Source of the DNA: Nepenthes gracilis
Lineage: Eukaryota > Streptophyta > Magnoliopsida > Caryophyllales > Nepenthaceae
NCBI GenBank assembly: GCA_033239525.1
Contig: BSYO01000030.1
Location: 4,130,850-4,194,849 of the forward strand
Length of the DNA stretch: 64,000 nt
Reading direction: 5' to 3'
Positions 22,687 to 33,136 of the stretch are shown here, in pieces. Below the pieces are notes generated by a model, which worked only from the letters and a program-made list of their open reading frames with translations, was not told the origin of the DNA and ran no database searches. The position numbers and the translations under genes were made by a program. The number at the start of each line of letters is the position of its first letter. Position 1 is the stretch's first letter.

Positions 22687-25600
22687 ATAAGAGAGATGCC
22701 TAGGTTTGATCTGAATAATATGCGGAAGCTTAGGTTTGATTAAGATTGATTGTTTTCGCCAATGAAGGTAGGTGAGGACTAAGTTAGTCCGGGTAGTTTT
22801 GGTTACCCCGATCCCAGAACTTAGGCTAGTACTAAGTTAGAAGCGGTGACTTAGTTCGGATGTCTAGCCTATACGTCCTAGATTGTGTTCTAGGATTGGC
22901 TTGACCCGAATTGTTTCGAACTCGCCGAAAGTATTAGTAGTGGCTCCTTGTTGGGGACTACTAATACTAGTGACTGGTTATAGGTCGAGAGAAAGAATGG
23001 TGTGTTGAGACACCTAAGTAATCGAATTTGACTAGTATCGATTGGGACCTTGGACCGATCAGGGTTGATTCGAGGCCTAAGTTGATTAATCTCAGTTTGA
23101 GGTTTAAGTTTGATCGGTTCTTGGTTGAAGTCCTTGGATTAGTATTTTGCTTCGAAGGGTTGTCAGGTCAATCTAGAGAGCGTGATGAATTGGGTGGAGT
23201 TAAGTTTGGGCATATGAAGCTCTAGGTTGGAAATTCATGAAGTGTCTAGACTTGTGGGCAGTCTAGATCCTTAAGATTGAGATGTGGATTTTGAGGTTGA
23301 AGATATCGTTGTGGTGACCCCATGTCTGATAGAAGACACGGCGTGTTGCCCCAGAATGGATAGGAAGTGAAGTCGACCTCGGGTGGTTGACGTGAGAAAG
23401 ATCTTGGGTCTCGAGGATTAAGAAATATGGTCCCATGCATTATGGAAGCTTCTTGAATTGATTACGTATCGATGAGACTCTTGGTAGTGTGTCTCAATTG
23501 TGGACAAATCCCATCGCGAGATCTAAGGATGTCTTTAGTCACGGACGTGCGGTGAGAAGGGTCGATATTTATATCGGATCCTATGATATGAACCCAAGTG
23601 TTAATGTCGCTTTGTCGTGGCGGGAGGAGAGCTTCTTGGGTTTAATATTGCGATCGATGTTGTTTTGAACCATGTTGGGATTGTGGTTGAGATTGTGTAA
23701 TCGGGAGAATCTAGACTTGGCAAAGATGTCAAGGGCGACTTAGTATTCGGAAGGGCAAAGGAAATATGGCAGCAGCTATTCATGGATGAATCTTGGATGA
23801 ATGCCTTTCAAGAGATTTTGGAAACTAGGATCTAAGTTATAGATAGTACGGGTGTTGGATTGAGAATGGTTGTATCCTCTGATCTTGGAATGAAGAAATC
23901 CAGCACCGTAGGATCGCAGTTCGGCGGTGATGGTGCATGCGAGAAATTTGTGGATTGCCGAGGTTGGGAGATGAAATTTCCCAGCGTGATGTCACAAAGA
24001 CTTGCATCTTGGGGGACCACGAGTATGTTTATGGTTTTGTGATTCCAGGGGTTAAGGATCCAAGTTTGTTGCAAGTGGTATCGAGGTTGTGATATTTTTG
24101 GAGTTCGTGGATACGATCTGGGGGTTAACTTGAATCGTCTTGCGATGCCAATCTTGTTGTGATGTTTAAAGGTTTCGGTCAGTAAGTTATCGAGTCAATC
24201 TGAATTAGGTTGATGTATCCGTTGGTCAAGTATTCAAGGTTATGTCAAAAATTGACGCCGATTGTTGAGGATTCCAGCGGAGAGGAGATATCGGTTTGCA
24301 TCGTGTGAAGTGCTTGAGAACATTCGAGGTAAATAAGATGGACCGATCGGGTTGTTCGTGAATTTTGGAATGGGGTTGCCTAGGAGATTGATGGTTTGAT
24401 AACCAGATTTCGTGAATGGACAGCATAGTTTGTGGGCCGTCGTGAAGACTTGATGAATTCTAAGATCGATCTGGGTCCGTAACGGGACATTTGTGGATCA
24501 ATAGGAGTTGTAGCCCTGACGGTATCCGGGTCAAGCATACGGTCACTGTAAAGTCTAGAAAACGCCGTTTGGGTCTTGTAGGATCGATGGCGTTTCACGA
24601 AGCTTTATGAGATGATCTTTCGACCACGTCTGGGTCGATGTTGAAGTAGCTTCATGTGATAATCAGGGAATTTCAAGGATATCAATGGTGTGTGCAATCA
24701 TCTTTGATCTAATTGGATAGGGTGATTGATGTTCGTGACATTGGGTTGACCCCTAATGGGTCCGATGAGTTCTCGTGGAAAGTAATATCTTTGAGATAAG
24801 TGGGGGAGGAGTTCGGATTAGTGTTACCCCCACGAGTATGTCGTAAATTGGCCATTGAAGTTTTCTTTTGAAAACTCAAGAATATTGTCTTCGGAGATAG
24901 GAAGATGATCATATGGTCTTGCTTGTGGTCTGGTTTGTTTATAATTTGAGAAATGAACATCGGTGTTTCCCTTGGATCAATAGGCATCAATGTTGGAAAT
25001 TGATGCTACGAATCTTGACGTGTATGTCTTTGGAGTTTTATAGGTAATGTAAAAGATGAATTGCTAGTAAGTCCCGATGATTGGGTGTTAGAGTGTCGTG
25101 TTCTTGTTGGGATCTAGAACCGTACTTGGTTTTGGTTCGGTTGGCTTGTCGATATGCCAACAGGTTCTTGAGGTTACTAGACAATCGGAATTTTGAGAAT
25201 CCTGGGTATTGATCGGAAATCCTGTCAACTCTTTGGGTGACCGGGATTATTATAATTTTGAACGTGGCTTAATTGGTTGATTTGAGGATTGATCAGAGTG
25301 CGCAGAGTAAGCGTTGTGGGCCCGTGGCCCAGAGATTTCTAAATAAGCGTTGTGGGCCCGTGGCCCAGAGATTTCTAAATAAGTTTGAGGTTCCAGTGAT
25401 CGATCTCTTTCGAGGTTCCAGTGATCCGATTGAAGTGTCGGATTGAGTTGGGAAATGTCCGGCATGATTTTAGGCGGCTTTTGGAATATCTAGAAATCGA
25501 TCTAAGGTTTTCCTAGCACCTATGGTCGGGAGAATCGATAATTTTACGAATTGAGCCGTTGGGTGAGGCCGAAAGATTTGTTTTGTGATGAGGACGAGCG

Positions 25601-25721
25601 ATTCAATGCTTGAGGTTTCTAAACTAGGCATTGTTTGAGGAAATGAATATGGTATTTGAGTAGAGTTCTCCTCGAGTTTGGGAAATTGAGGCTCGTTAAA
25701 TTTCGGGGACGAAATTTTAAT
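22687..25721 (+). other. noncoding interior of element C
   Basis: About 3.0 kb of mostly unique-looking sequence without retroviral motifs in any frame. Visible structure: a perfect 12-bp inverted repeat with a 15-base loop 245 bp after the primer site (22,930-22,968), a 36-bp unit in perfect tandem duplicate (25,308-25,379), and a gaggttccagtgat word twice (25,386 and 25,413). The first 70 bp resemble element B's leader. Origin of the rest is unknown; it could be decayed gag-pol or captured DNA. Confidence 0.7.
25308..25379 (+). repeat. 36-bp perfect tandem duplication
   Basis: Two identical copies of a unit starting taagcgttgtgggcccgtgg (25,308-25,343 and 25,344-25,379). Each contains the small inverted repeat gggcc/ggccc. 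Confidence 0.95.
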
Positions 25722-25734
25722 AAGTGGGGAGAAT
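25722..25734 (+). promoter_or_regulatory. polypurine tract of element C
   Basis: aagtggggagaat directly precedes the right LTR and follows ttcggggacgaaatttt, the usual pre-PPT block of Tekay-type elements. Confidence 0.88.
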
Positions 25735-28459
25735 TGTGAGGTTTGAATTTAAGAATTCGATATTAATGAGGTAATTAGGATGATAATGATTTATATTAAT
25801 CCTATGGAGGGATTAAGGTTTGGTATCGGAAGAAAAATCGGAAAGAAATCGGTCCGGCTACTGAAGCCACAAGAAGGCGCTCGCCGGGCGCTCGAGCCGT
25901 GGGCTCGAGCGGTGGCTAACCCGTGGCTGGCCCGGCCGCTCGAGCCGCTCGAGCGGCCCGAGCATTATATATCCGTCTGAGCCTTCTCTCTCCCTCATTT
26001 TTTCGCAACCCGAGGGTTTTGAGGAGAGAGAGAGCGGCGCGACTAGAGAGAGAAGGAAGGAGATCGAGCCCGAGAGTCCAATTCCGTCTCGAGAGCCGTA
26101 TAAAGGTGAAAGCACGCGTCGAGGCAAGTGTTCTCATACCCACTTCTGTTCTCTTTCGTTGTTTTATGTATTTTCGTTGGGTATTTTGTGTCGATACCCA
26201 CGGGAATGTTAGAATATCGATACCCATGCCTTGAGGTCCGAGAAAATGTAGTTAGTTGTCCGAACTGGTCCGATTCGCCGGTGATTTGCGCTGGAACCCT
26301 AACCTACGGGATTTTGGGGTTTCCGTTTCCCGCCCCGTATCATGAAATTGACCCCAAAATTGGAAAGCCCACGTCCCAATGATGAATATAAGTCGGCCGC
26401 GGGTCCGATCTCGCACGTTTGGACCCGTTCGCGGCGTCCGAGCCCAAAAAAGGGGCGCTGTTACTGTTCACCCGAGACCGGAGGTGGATTTTGCGTGTTT
26501 CCACCTTCGTGAGATGATGAAAGAACTCTAGAATATGAATCCCGGTATTCCAATTGTGTATATATATCGACCGGATGCCGAATCTTGCAAGATTTGACCC
26601 GTTCGTGGCATCCGGGAGCCTTGATAGTTTCCGTTGTTGATAATCCGAAAATAAATGGGAAGTTGTGTACTTCCACCCTCGTGACAAGTAAATCGAACCC
26701 CAATTGTGTAATCCACCGTACAAGATGTACGAACGAATCCACCGGACGTCCGATTTCCAAGTATCGAACCGTGTACGGCGTCCGGGTGTTCAAAGAGAAA
26801 TCCGATAATGTTTATCCAAAATGAGACGAGAAATCAAAGATGAAATGTGATCCTAATTGTAATGAAAGAACGTTTAAATGATTAAACGTAAAAGTAAGAA
26901 CCCGAATGTGAATCCGTGTGCCGGAGGTTCCAAAGTGAGATGTGATCATCTGAGGTATGAGATCTGGTTTCTCTTGTGAACTTGGGTTGATTGTTGTGAA
27001 TAAGGGAATGAAGTCCCGCATATTGTGATTAAAGGAATTGAGTCCCTTTGGTGATTGTGAACCGTGATGTGATCGGAAGGGAGTCCACATTGTGCTTGTG
27101 ATGATATAATCTCCTGGATGGAGATGTGATTGATGATGTAATCTCCCGATTGGAGATGATTATGATGGGAATGAGGTTTCCCGAGATATGATTGTGTGGC
27201 AAATGTGGATTTCCCTCTCCAAGTGTCGAACCTAACCCTGAAACTAGGACCCTGAGTCATATGGGTAGTATTCTTTGGCGTACCATGTCCATCGTGGTGG
27301 GAACCCGAGGGATACTTGGCCACGTATTCCGGCCGCTCGTGTGAGCGGGTGATGTCTGTGGTACGCTTTAGGAAACTACTGTGGAAGGACGAGGATTGCC
27401 CTGGACCCCGGGGGTGTGGGGTGTGTCGACACTACATATTGAGATGTAGTTGTCAGTGATGATTGTTGCATGGATGCAACCGAGGGTCGTGTGCTACCGA
27501 CCGAAAGTAGTAGCCGTGGCTTTAGAATGTGTAGCGAACACATTCCCCGTTCTCGTTCTCTTCTCGCATCGTTGGTTAGTACGATCTACTAGCGGGGTCC
27601 ACAAAGATGATATAATAATGAAAATGAATAATGTCCAATCGATGAACCCGTGAATCAAGTGATTCAAATGAACCATGAACCGTAATGAGAATCTTGTGAA
27701 TCCAAATGATGAACCGAATGAAACCAAAGTGATTCAAGATGAAACCGTGAGAACCGTAGGAATCGAGTGATTCCGGTTGCTTCTTATTCCCCGACTTGTT
27801 CCTTGATTGGAGAGTGCTTGTATTCCCTCCGGTTTAGTCCTTGTACATGTCTTGGAGGGGTGATTATGATTACATTTGCCGAGCCGTTGGCTCACTCTTG
27901 CTATTGTTGTCTCTTTTTCGATGAGAACACTTAGTCAAGCAGCGGAGATAGAGCAAGGAGAGAGACTTGCTTGATATGACCGGGCCGGACGGCGCGTGAT
28001 CGAGAAGATTTGGGCATAGAGTTGGATCGGGTCGTGGACAGCCACTCGGTGTTGGGCGTGGCTCGTTATAGTTAATGTTTTATGGTTTTATTATGCTTCC
28101 CTTGATATATGATGACTTAGTTATGCTTCCGCGTCTGTATTTATGTTTTGAGTTTGGTTTCATACTAGATGGCATCTCTCTAGATCCAAGATCGTAGGTT
28201 GTGTACTTGTCTTGGAGCCATGGATGATATGGCGGTGTTGTTGATCTGTGTGGCGTGTTGTAGGCTTTGAGTTAAGCCTTTGGATTAGATGCGTGCTTGT
28301 ATAGAATGATATTTAAGCGAGTTGTATTTCGGTTTTCGTCCAGATTGCAGAGAGGAAACTCTGCGGATTTTCCAGAGTCTATAGCATTAATTATGGGCTC
28401 TAGGGTGTGTTTAGACATTGACGGAGGTTATTCAATGGAGAATAATCCGTTCCGTCACA
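25735..28459 (+). repeat. right LTR of element C
   Basis: Same features as the left LTR: four CTCGAG words, TATA at 25,965-25,972, telo-box-like motif near 26,297, hairpins near 27,440-27,545. It ends ccgtcaca followed by gttcc. High similarity to the left LTR indicates a fairly recent insertion relative to the other LTR elements except the 39,364 chromovirus. Confidence 0.92.
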
Positions 28460-28464
28460 GTTCC

Positions 28465-28615
28465 CATGTGTAAGGTGCCGCAAACATCTTGTCGTACCTT
28501 TCGAGAGATGGTTGCCACGGAACACAAAGCCTGGAAGAAGGCTAGGGCCAGTAGACGTAGAAATTCTGCTTCCCGAAAACCGAAAGACACTTCTGGTTCC
28601 AATGCCTTCTCTTAA
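28465..28615 (+). pseudogene. LINE ORF1, C-terminal part after element C
   Basis: Resumes directly after the second gttcc and reads MCKVPQTSCRTFREMV, then a basic KAWKKARASRRRNSASRK tail and a stop at 28,613-28,615. The basic end fits a nucleic-acid-binding ORF1 terminus. The frame agrees with the upstream frame that would apply after the frameshift near 19,845, not with the longest upstream frame. Confidence 0.75.
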
Positions 28616-29514
28616 GTCGGCTGGCCGTGTGGGTTTGGGATGTGGATTGTGTGGAGGCCCTTTTAAGGATCTGTTGCATGAATTTTGATGGTCTGTTAGC
28701 CTATCTTGGCATGAGGATGAAGTCCTGTGGGAGTATGGGTGTTTGCTTCTGCCCCTGCTTTGGCTCATTGTTGCTGTTTTGTCTGTTGATTCGGATGCTA
28801 TACTCTTGGTATTCTGCTTTGGATGGTTAGCTGATTTGCTGCTTTGGATGGTTTGGATTTGCTGACGTGGACTCGTCGACGTGGCCCGTAATCCTTACTT
28901 TCCGGTTGTAAAACTGAAGGCCGAATGGTTCTTCTTGCTCGGGATGGTTTTAAAAGCCGCACTGGATTGCATCCAACGTGACATTGAATGGTTTATAGCT
29001 AATGTGGAGGCGGGGCCGGTTTCGACTGCTGACGTGGACTGCATATGTTAGCTGTAGTTTTGGAAGCGATTGCTTATACTTTGAGATGTGTATAATTGCC
29101 GTTGGGGAATACTGCCGGGTTGCATTAACTGTCGTGGAATTTTGGCCGGGTTGGCTTTCCTGACGTGGCCTAAGTTGAAATGCTACTAGATTTGCTGGTT
29201 CAGATTAGCTTCGTTGGGGGCGTCTCGTTGCGTCACAGTAGATTCTGGGGTGTGTACTTTTGCTGCTAGGCATTGCAGTTCCCCGTGTTCATGCTCGGTG
29301 ATGTGTTATTGGGCCGAGTTTTTTTGGCCAGTTTAGATGTTGCTCATCTAGTTGGTTTTTGTGTTGATGTTTCTTTCAATTTTATGACTTGGTTCATGGT
29401 GATGCTCGGGGAATGCCCTAACTTGGTGTTCTACCTCTAAGTCGATAAAACACTTGGAGTTAGAACATTTGTTTCGTACTTTTTTTTTAATTTAATGTCA
29501 TTTACTTACTTACC
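28616..29514 (+). other. 3' UTR of the ORF1-only LINE
   Basis: T/G-rich noncoding sequence with four copies of a gacgtgg word (28,864, 28,878, 29,031, 29,158). It is followed by the ggggaatgccc mini-hairpin (29,408-29,418) and the terminal stem-loop (29,435-29,459). It is similar by eye to 38,220-38,440 (the ggccg, tttttgtgtt and gatttggttca landmarks in order). Confidence 0.7.
29408..29466 (+). other. conserved 3'-terminal LINE RNA stem-loops (copy A)
   Basis: The DNA reads ctctaagt, a 9-base loop, then acttggag, with one t-g wobble in RNA. It is flanked by tgttcta and tagaaca, which also pair. A GGGGAATGCCC hairpin precedes it. Equivalent structures occur at 36,414-36,476, 37,381-37,447, 38,329-38,390 and, reversed, at about 14,500-14,575. 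In LINEs with a 3' hairpin this is where the reverse transcriptase recognises its RNA; the role here is inferred. Confidence 0.7.
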
Positions 29515-29524
29515 AAAAAAAAAA

Positions 29525-29700
29525 TTATACCATAAGAAAAAAAAATTCCCATTCATTAGATTACCCTTTGTTTTTATATTATAATATAAGGTCATTAGAG
29601 TTTTAAAAAAATTTTAGTCTGTTTATTTTGCAAATGTTATCAAAAAGGGTTCTCGAACAAAAAAAAGGTTTTGTCTTTGCATAAAATAATCCTTCTATTT
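29525..29700 (-). pseudogene. Ty1/copia pol remnant upstream of GAG-pre-integrase
   Basis: Starts with the right TSD of the LINE (29,525-29,541). The reverse strand reads IKTKGNLMNGNFFF leading directly into the LWYKRFGHL at 17,730 once the LINE is removed. Strongly decayed, A/T-rich; the upstream limit is arbitrary. Confidence 0.45.
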
Positions 29701-30274
29701 TCAAAATTTAAGAATATTCTTGAACATCTGAGTTAAAAAATAAAAATAAATTTCTAAAAATTAAAGATACAAAAAGTAATTTTAGTAAATTTATATATAA
29801 GCTAATATAAAAAAATAAATAGAAGGTTCCAATAGTGAAAATAGAAACTTTGGCACCTTTTTTCCCAAGACAATTTGTATAATGAAACTCTTAATCAAAG
29901 TTGCGTTGCAAAAACATAATAAAAATATATCTACAAGAGATCTTACAAATATACGAGAGGAAAAATCATTTTAGTGATTATTGAAATGGGCTAGATGGGC
30001 AAAACAAGCAAATGCAGTCCGTCAAGCAATGAATAATTCATGTGTCCCAGTAAGTCATAAAATCATAAATGAAGGCCTATATGCAGAACAATCAATGTAG
30101 AGAAAGTGAAAACATCGGTCATATAATTATTTTTAAAGAAAAACATAAACGCTTCCTTTTCTTTTGTAATTTACAGTACTAAAGCAGTTTCCACCCTCTT
30201 TCTAGAATATCAATCCTCTTCGGCTTGATTCTTGCTAGCTCCTTTTCAAATTCAATTAGAATATAAATACTTTA
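29701..30274. other. unclassified AT-rich sequence
   Basis: No ORF, repeat or motif that I can assign. It may be the gag part of the copia remnant, too decayed to read. Confidence 0.4.
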
Positions 30275-30932
30275 TGATGCGTCCCTAAATCTGGATTATT
30301 GAACAGGTTAGGGAATTACTTCGATCTCTCCTGATTTGTTAAATTGGACCGGTCCGGTACCCATTACTTCTAGCCTGGATCCTAAACAAATAAAAGGTTA
30401 GAAGATTAGCAAGACTTGCTTCCCAATATATCTTCCGACACTCAAATCAGAAAGATTTCCTAAATGATAGAAAGATACGATGATATGAGATAAATGCGTG
30501 AATGCATGCATTAGAGATTGAGTATTTTGGTGCATCTAACCAAGAGGTAGTTTAGAGGTACACCTAACTATGGGGCGGCTTAGATGTATATCTGACTAAG
30601 GGGCGACTTAGAGAGATGACTGCACCCGACCAAGAGGCGGCTTGGAGATACACCTGGTTGAGGGGCGGCTGGTCAGTGAGATCCCGTTCTAGGGTCATGT
30701 GCCTGCATACCCTTTGGAAATTCATCCTAGCGAGGCAGGGCTTTTAGAGACGGATTGTCATTCCAAGTATTTTTCATTCCCTTTGAATTATACGTCCACC
30801 GTCATAAACTTTGTACTTGGTAAGAGGAATTAATGAATGGAACTACCGAGTATTCTTTGACTTCATGGCTCCAATATTCTCCCATGTTTGAATGATTGAA
30901 GTGTTTTGATGTTGGCGTTTGCTGTTCTAACA
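30275..30932 (-). mobile_element. Tat-type LTR (copy a)
   Basis: Starts tgatgcgtccctaaatc and shares ordered landmarks with the LTR at 54,508: the ttcgatctctcctgat block, the taacaaataaa-like stretch, the agattagcaagactt block, and the gaggggcggctt words. The proposed end ttctaaca gives flanks cttta and attta (4 of 5). It is shorter than the 54,508 copy, so a deletion or a different right end is possible. It may be the 3' LTR of the presumed Tat element that also contains 30,933-32,629 and 47,232-48,985. Confidence 0.5.
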
Positions 30933-30982
30933 ATTTAGTCAATTGACAACTCGGTCTTCTAGTGGTTTATCTTTTGGCAGCT

Positions 30983-31005
30983 TGTCCTAACGCTTCGTTA
31001 GGACA
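30983..31005. repeat. perfect 10-bp hairpin
   Basis: tgtcctaacg, a three-base loop, then cgttaggaca. It lies upstream of the antisense ORF remnant. Confidence 0.9.
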
Positions 31006-31295
31006 TGGCCGACCAAACCCAGCTTGAGGCTGTCAAGATCGAGCACCGTCAGACTGCAATCTATGGGCAATGATGTTTCTAGGCATCATTATCTAAGGCG
31101 TGCTATCGTCACATCAATCGAAGCATTAGAGCCCATCAATTGTAAACGGGTTGCACGAGGAAGCATCGCGTCAATCATCATAATCGCACCAGAGAAGGAA
31201 TGTGCCACTGCACATCATGGTGAGGACATATGTTGAGGCCATTATGGAGATGTGTCACTTCGATGTCCTCAAATGATGTCACTGCTAGGTAAGGG

Positions 31296-32340
31296 TATTG
31301 TCTATTTAAGTGCTGGCCCTCAACCATTTTCTTCATCACTTGGCCTCCACAGACATCTCTACCTTTACTTCTATCTTATGGATGGCTGATTGAGACATTA
31401 TCGATATTTTGACTTTGCTTGCCTTGGCATGGGGAGTGTCGTCCTCCTCTTTCCCTAGGCCTTCAATTGAGGAGGGAAGTGATGACGAGCAAACGATAGA
31501 GGAAATTGAAGAAGAGGACTTGGTGAATGTGGCTGCCGCTGAGAAAGGGCGCAACTTATGTGCTCCAATTCTTCAGCCACATGGTGCCCTGAGGGCACCT
31601 CCTGGCCTCGAGTCCATTGGGTCTTCTCACTAGGTACGTTCATCTCTCTAGGAGGTAGTACAAATTTCTGCATGTATGTTTTGTCGATGTAGCCTAAGGC
31701 TAACCACTCTTTTGTTTTTTACAACCATAGAGGGTGCCTCGTTGGATGGAGGACGATGTGCGCTTGTAAGAAGATGAGATTGCTCACTTGCTACGCACAT
31801 AGACTGATCGAGTCATCGAGAAGACGGAGCATCAGGTCAACACTATTGTCAAGGAGGTGCTATAGAGTCAAGCATGCACCAACTACCTTGACCAGGTTCT
31901 ATCCAAGTGTAAGGTAAGATTTAAATAGCTCTTCGAGGCCCATGCCTAGACTATATATAGGATCGCATCACTCGAGGGCGAGTTGAAGACTAGGTTTCAT
32001 CCTAAGGAGGTGGTCCATATCTTGGAGGAGTGGTTTCAAGAGGGTATTCGTTTTTGCAAACAGATAGCCTCCTTTGTGGCCCCCGACTTCCCTGTTGGCT
32101 TCTTGAACTCGAGGAATGATGGAGCTTCTCATCATTAGGACTTGATCGGCTTCCCAATTAGGGAGGGCAGAGGGCCTCTGCAATTTTTTCTAGAAGGCCT
32201 CGACCATAGGATAGTCATCTGGGTAAGCTGTAGGTGTAGATAGCATCTTGTATCTTTTGAGGTTGTCAGATACCTTTAGATGTATAACTTGATTTTTAAT
32301 GAATCAATTAGACCATTTTGATCATTGCTGTTAACGTTTT
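31296..32340 (+). pseudogene. decayed coiled-coil ORF with promoter and intron, antisense to Tat-type LTRs
   Basis: A TATA-like tatttaagt (31,301) precedes a coding-like stretch with an acidic segment (EEGSDDEQTIEEIEEEDL, 31,460-31,540). A possible intron runs from gtacgttc at 31,634 to a pyrimidine tract and ccatag at about 31,731. After it the frame reads VIEKTEHQVNTIVKEVL and FQEGIRFCKQIASFVAPDF, a helical coiled-coil with an end resembling plant transposon-associated proteins. Stops break it. A gene-like 3' end follows. It runs opposite to both Tat LTRs, as known for antisense extra ORFs of some Tat elements. Protein function is unknown. Confidence 0.45.
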
Positions 32341-32424
32341 TCTTATGTGTTGATTTGTCTCTACTTTGCCAACTAAGCAATATCACCATCTTGGTTGAGC
32401 TTGAATAGGTGCATTTGTCTTGTT

Positions 32425-32629
32425 GCGCTTGGTCCTGCCACGAGGAGGTCATGGCACAGGGAAATTCTTTGCCAGCTAGGCACTAATGCCATTGCTGCGA
32501 AGCTTAGCGAAACACACTTGGCCAATTGTGCTCGCTCCTACTGAGAGGAGGTCATGGCACTGAGAACATATGGTTGCTAGATGAGCCTTACAGCTATCAT
32601 TGCTGGACTTTGGCGTAGCCTAGGACTTT
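32425..32629. repeat. degenerate ~105-120-bp tandem repeats (two units, third at 47,251)
   Basis: The block gc(g/t)c(t/g)(t/c)g(g/c)tcct...gaggaggtcatggc occurs at 32,425 and 32,529. A third unit, with ggtcctcttagaggacgtcatgg, starts at 47,251 on the far side of the solo LTR. Removing that LTR restores roughly even spacing. Confidence 0.6.
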
Positions 32630-33136
32630 TGTGACGTCCCACGTCATACATCCTTGTACTTATCATTAATATTATTATTATCATAGACAGGATCCTAACA
32701 TTAGCCATAACTTATACTGGCTCTAATATCACATTATCCATTCATGATATTAGTCTAAATTAAAGACGATACTTACTAAACATCCATAAGAATTTAAATC
32801 TGACGGAAGCATATATTCTATATCATAACGGAAGCAATTCTATTATTATCAAAATACAACATGTCTAAAATACAACATTATATAGTATTTTTTTTTCTTC
32901 ATTTTCATCATCCCAAGTACAACATATATGTCATAATAAAATTATGGCCATCTCAACTTCTTTCCTAATCCTGTTCGTCCTTCATCATTTCTTGAGACTC
33001 GTCTAAAGGGAAGTGAAAACAACAAGCGAGTAAGCCAAATGCTCAGCAGTGTACATAACATACAAAGGCATACATTTTATACAAAAGATACATTAACATA
33101 TATAAATAGGAGCAGATACATGAAGTGCAATGCATT

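Larger units (their letters stand above)
19930..28459 (+). mobile_element. LARD-like non-autonomous LTR retrotransposon C
   Basis: Two LTRs (2,743 and 2,725 bp), each tgtgaggttt to cgttccgtcaca, enclose 3,062 bp. The flanks are gttcc on both sides (19,925-19,929 and 28,460-28,464). A tggtatcagag primer site follows the left LTR and a polypurine tract precedes the right one. The interior shows no gag, protease, RT, RNase H or integrase motif in any frame and no ORF over about 95 codons. It has everything needed in cis to be copied and integrated but would need proteins in trans, presumably from a Tekay-type relative. The start of its interior is recognisably related to that of element B. It sits in the LINE ORF1. 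Confidence 0.93.
17737..29524 (+). mobile_element. LINE-derived element with ORF1 but no ORF2 (split by LTR element C)
   Basis: It is bounded by a 17-bp TSD with one mismatch and ends in acttacttacc plus poly(A) (29,515-29,524). After subtracting the nested LTR element and its duplicated gttcc it is about 3.25 kb: a 5' leader of about 130 bp, a LINE ORF1 (broken), and a 0.9-kb 3' UTR. No endonuclease or reverse transcriptase coding is present in any frame between the ORF1 stop (28,615) and the 3' end. It therefore resembles half-LINE elements known from mammals (HAL1). It must have been copied by another LINE's enzyme or be a deletion derivative. Confidence 0.75.
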
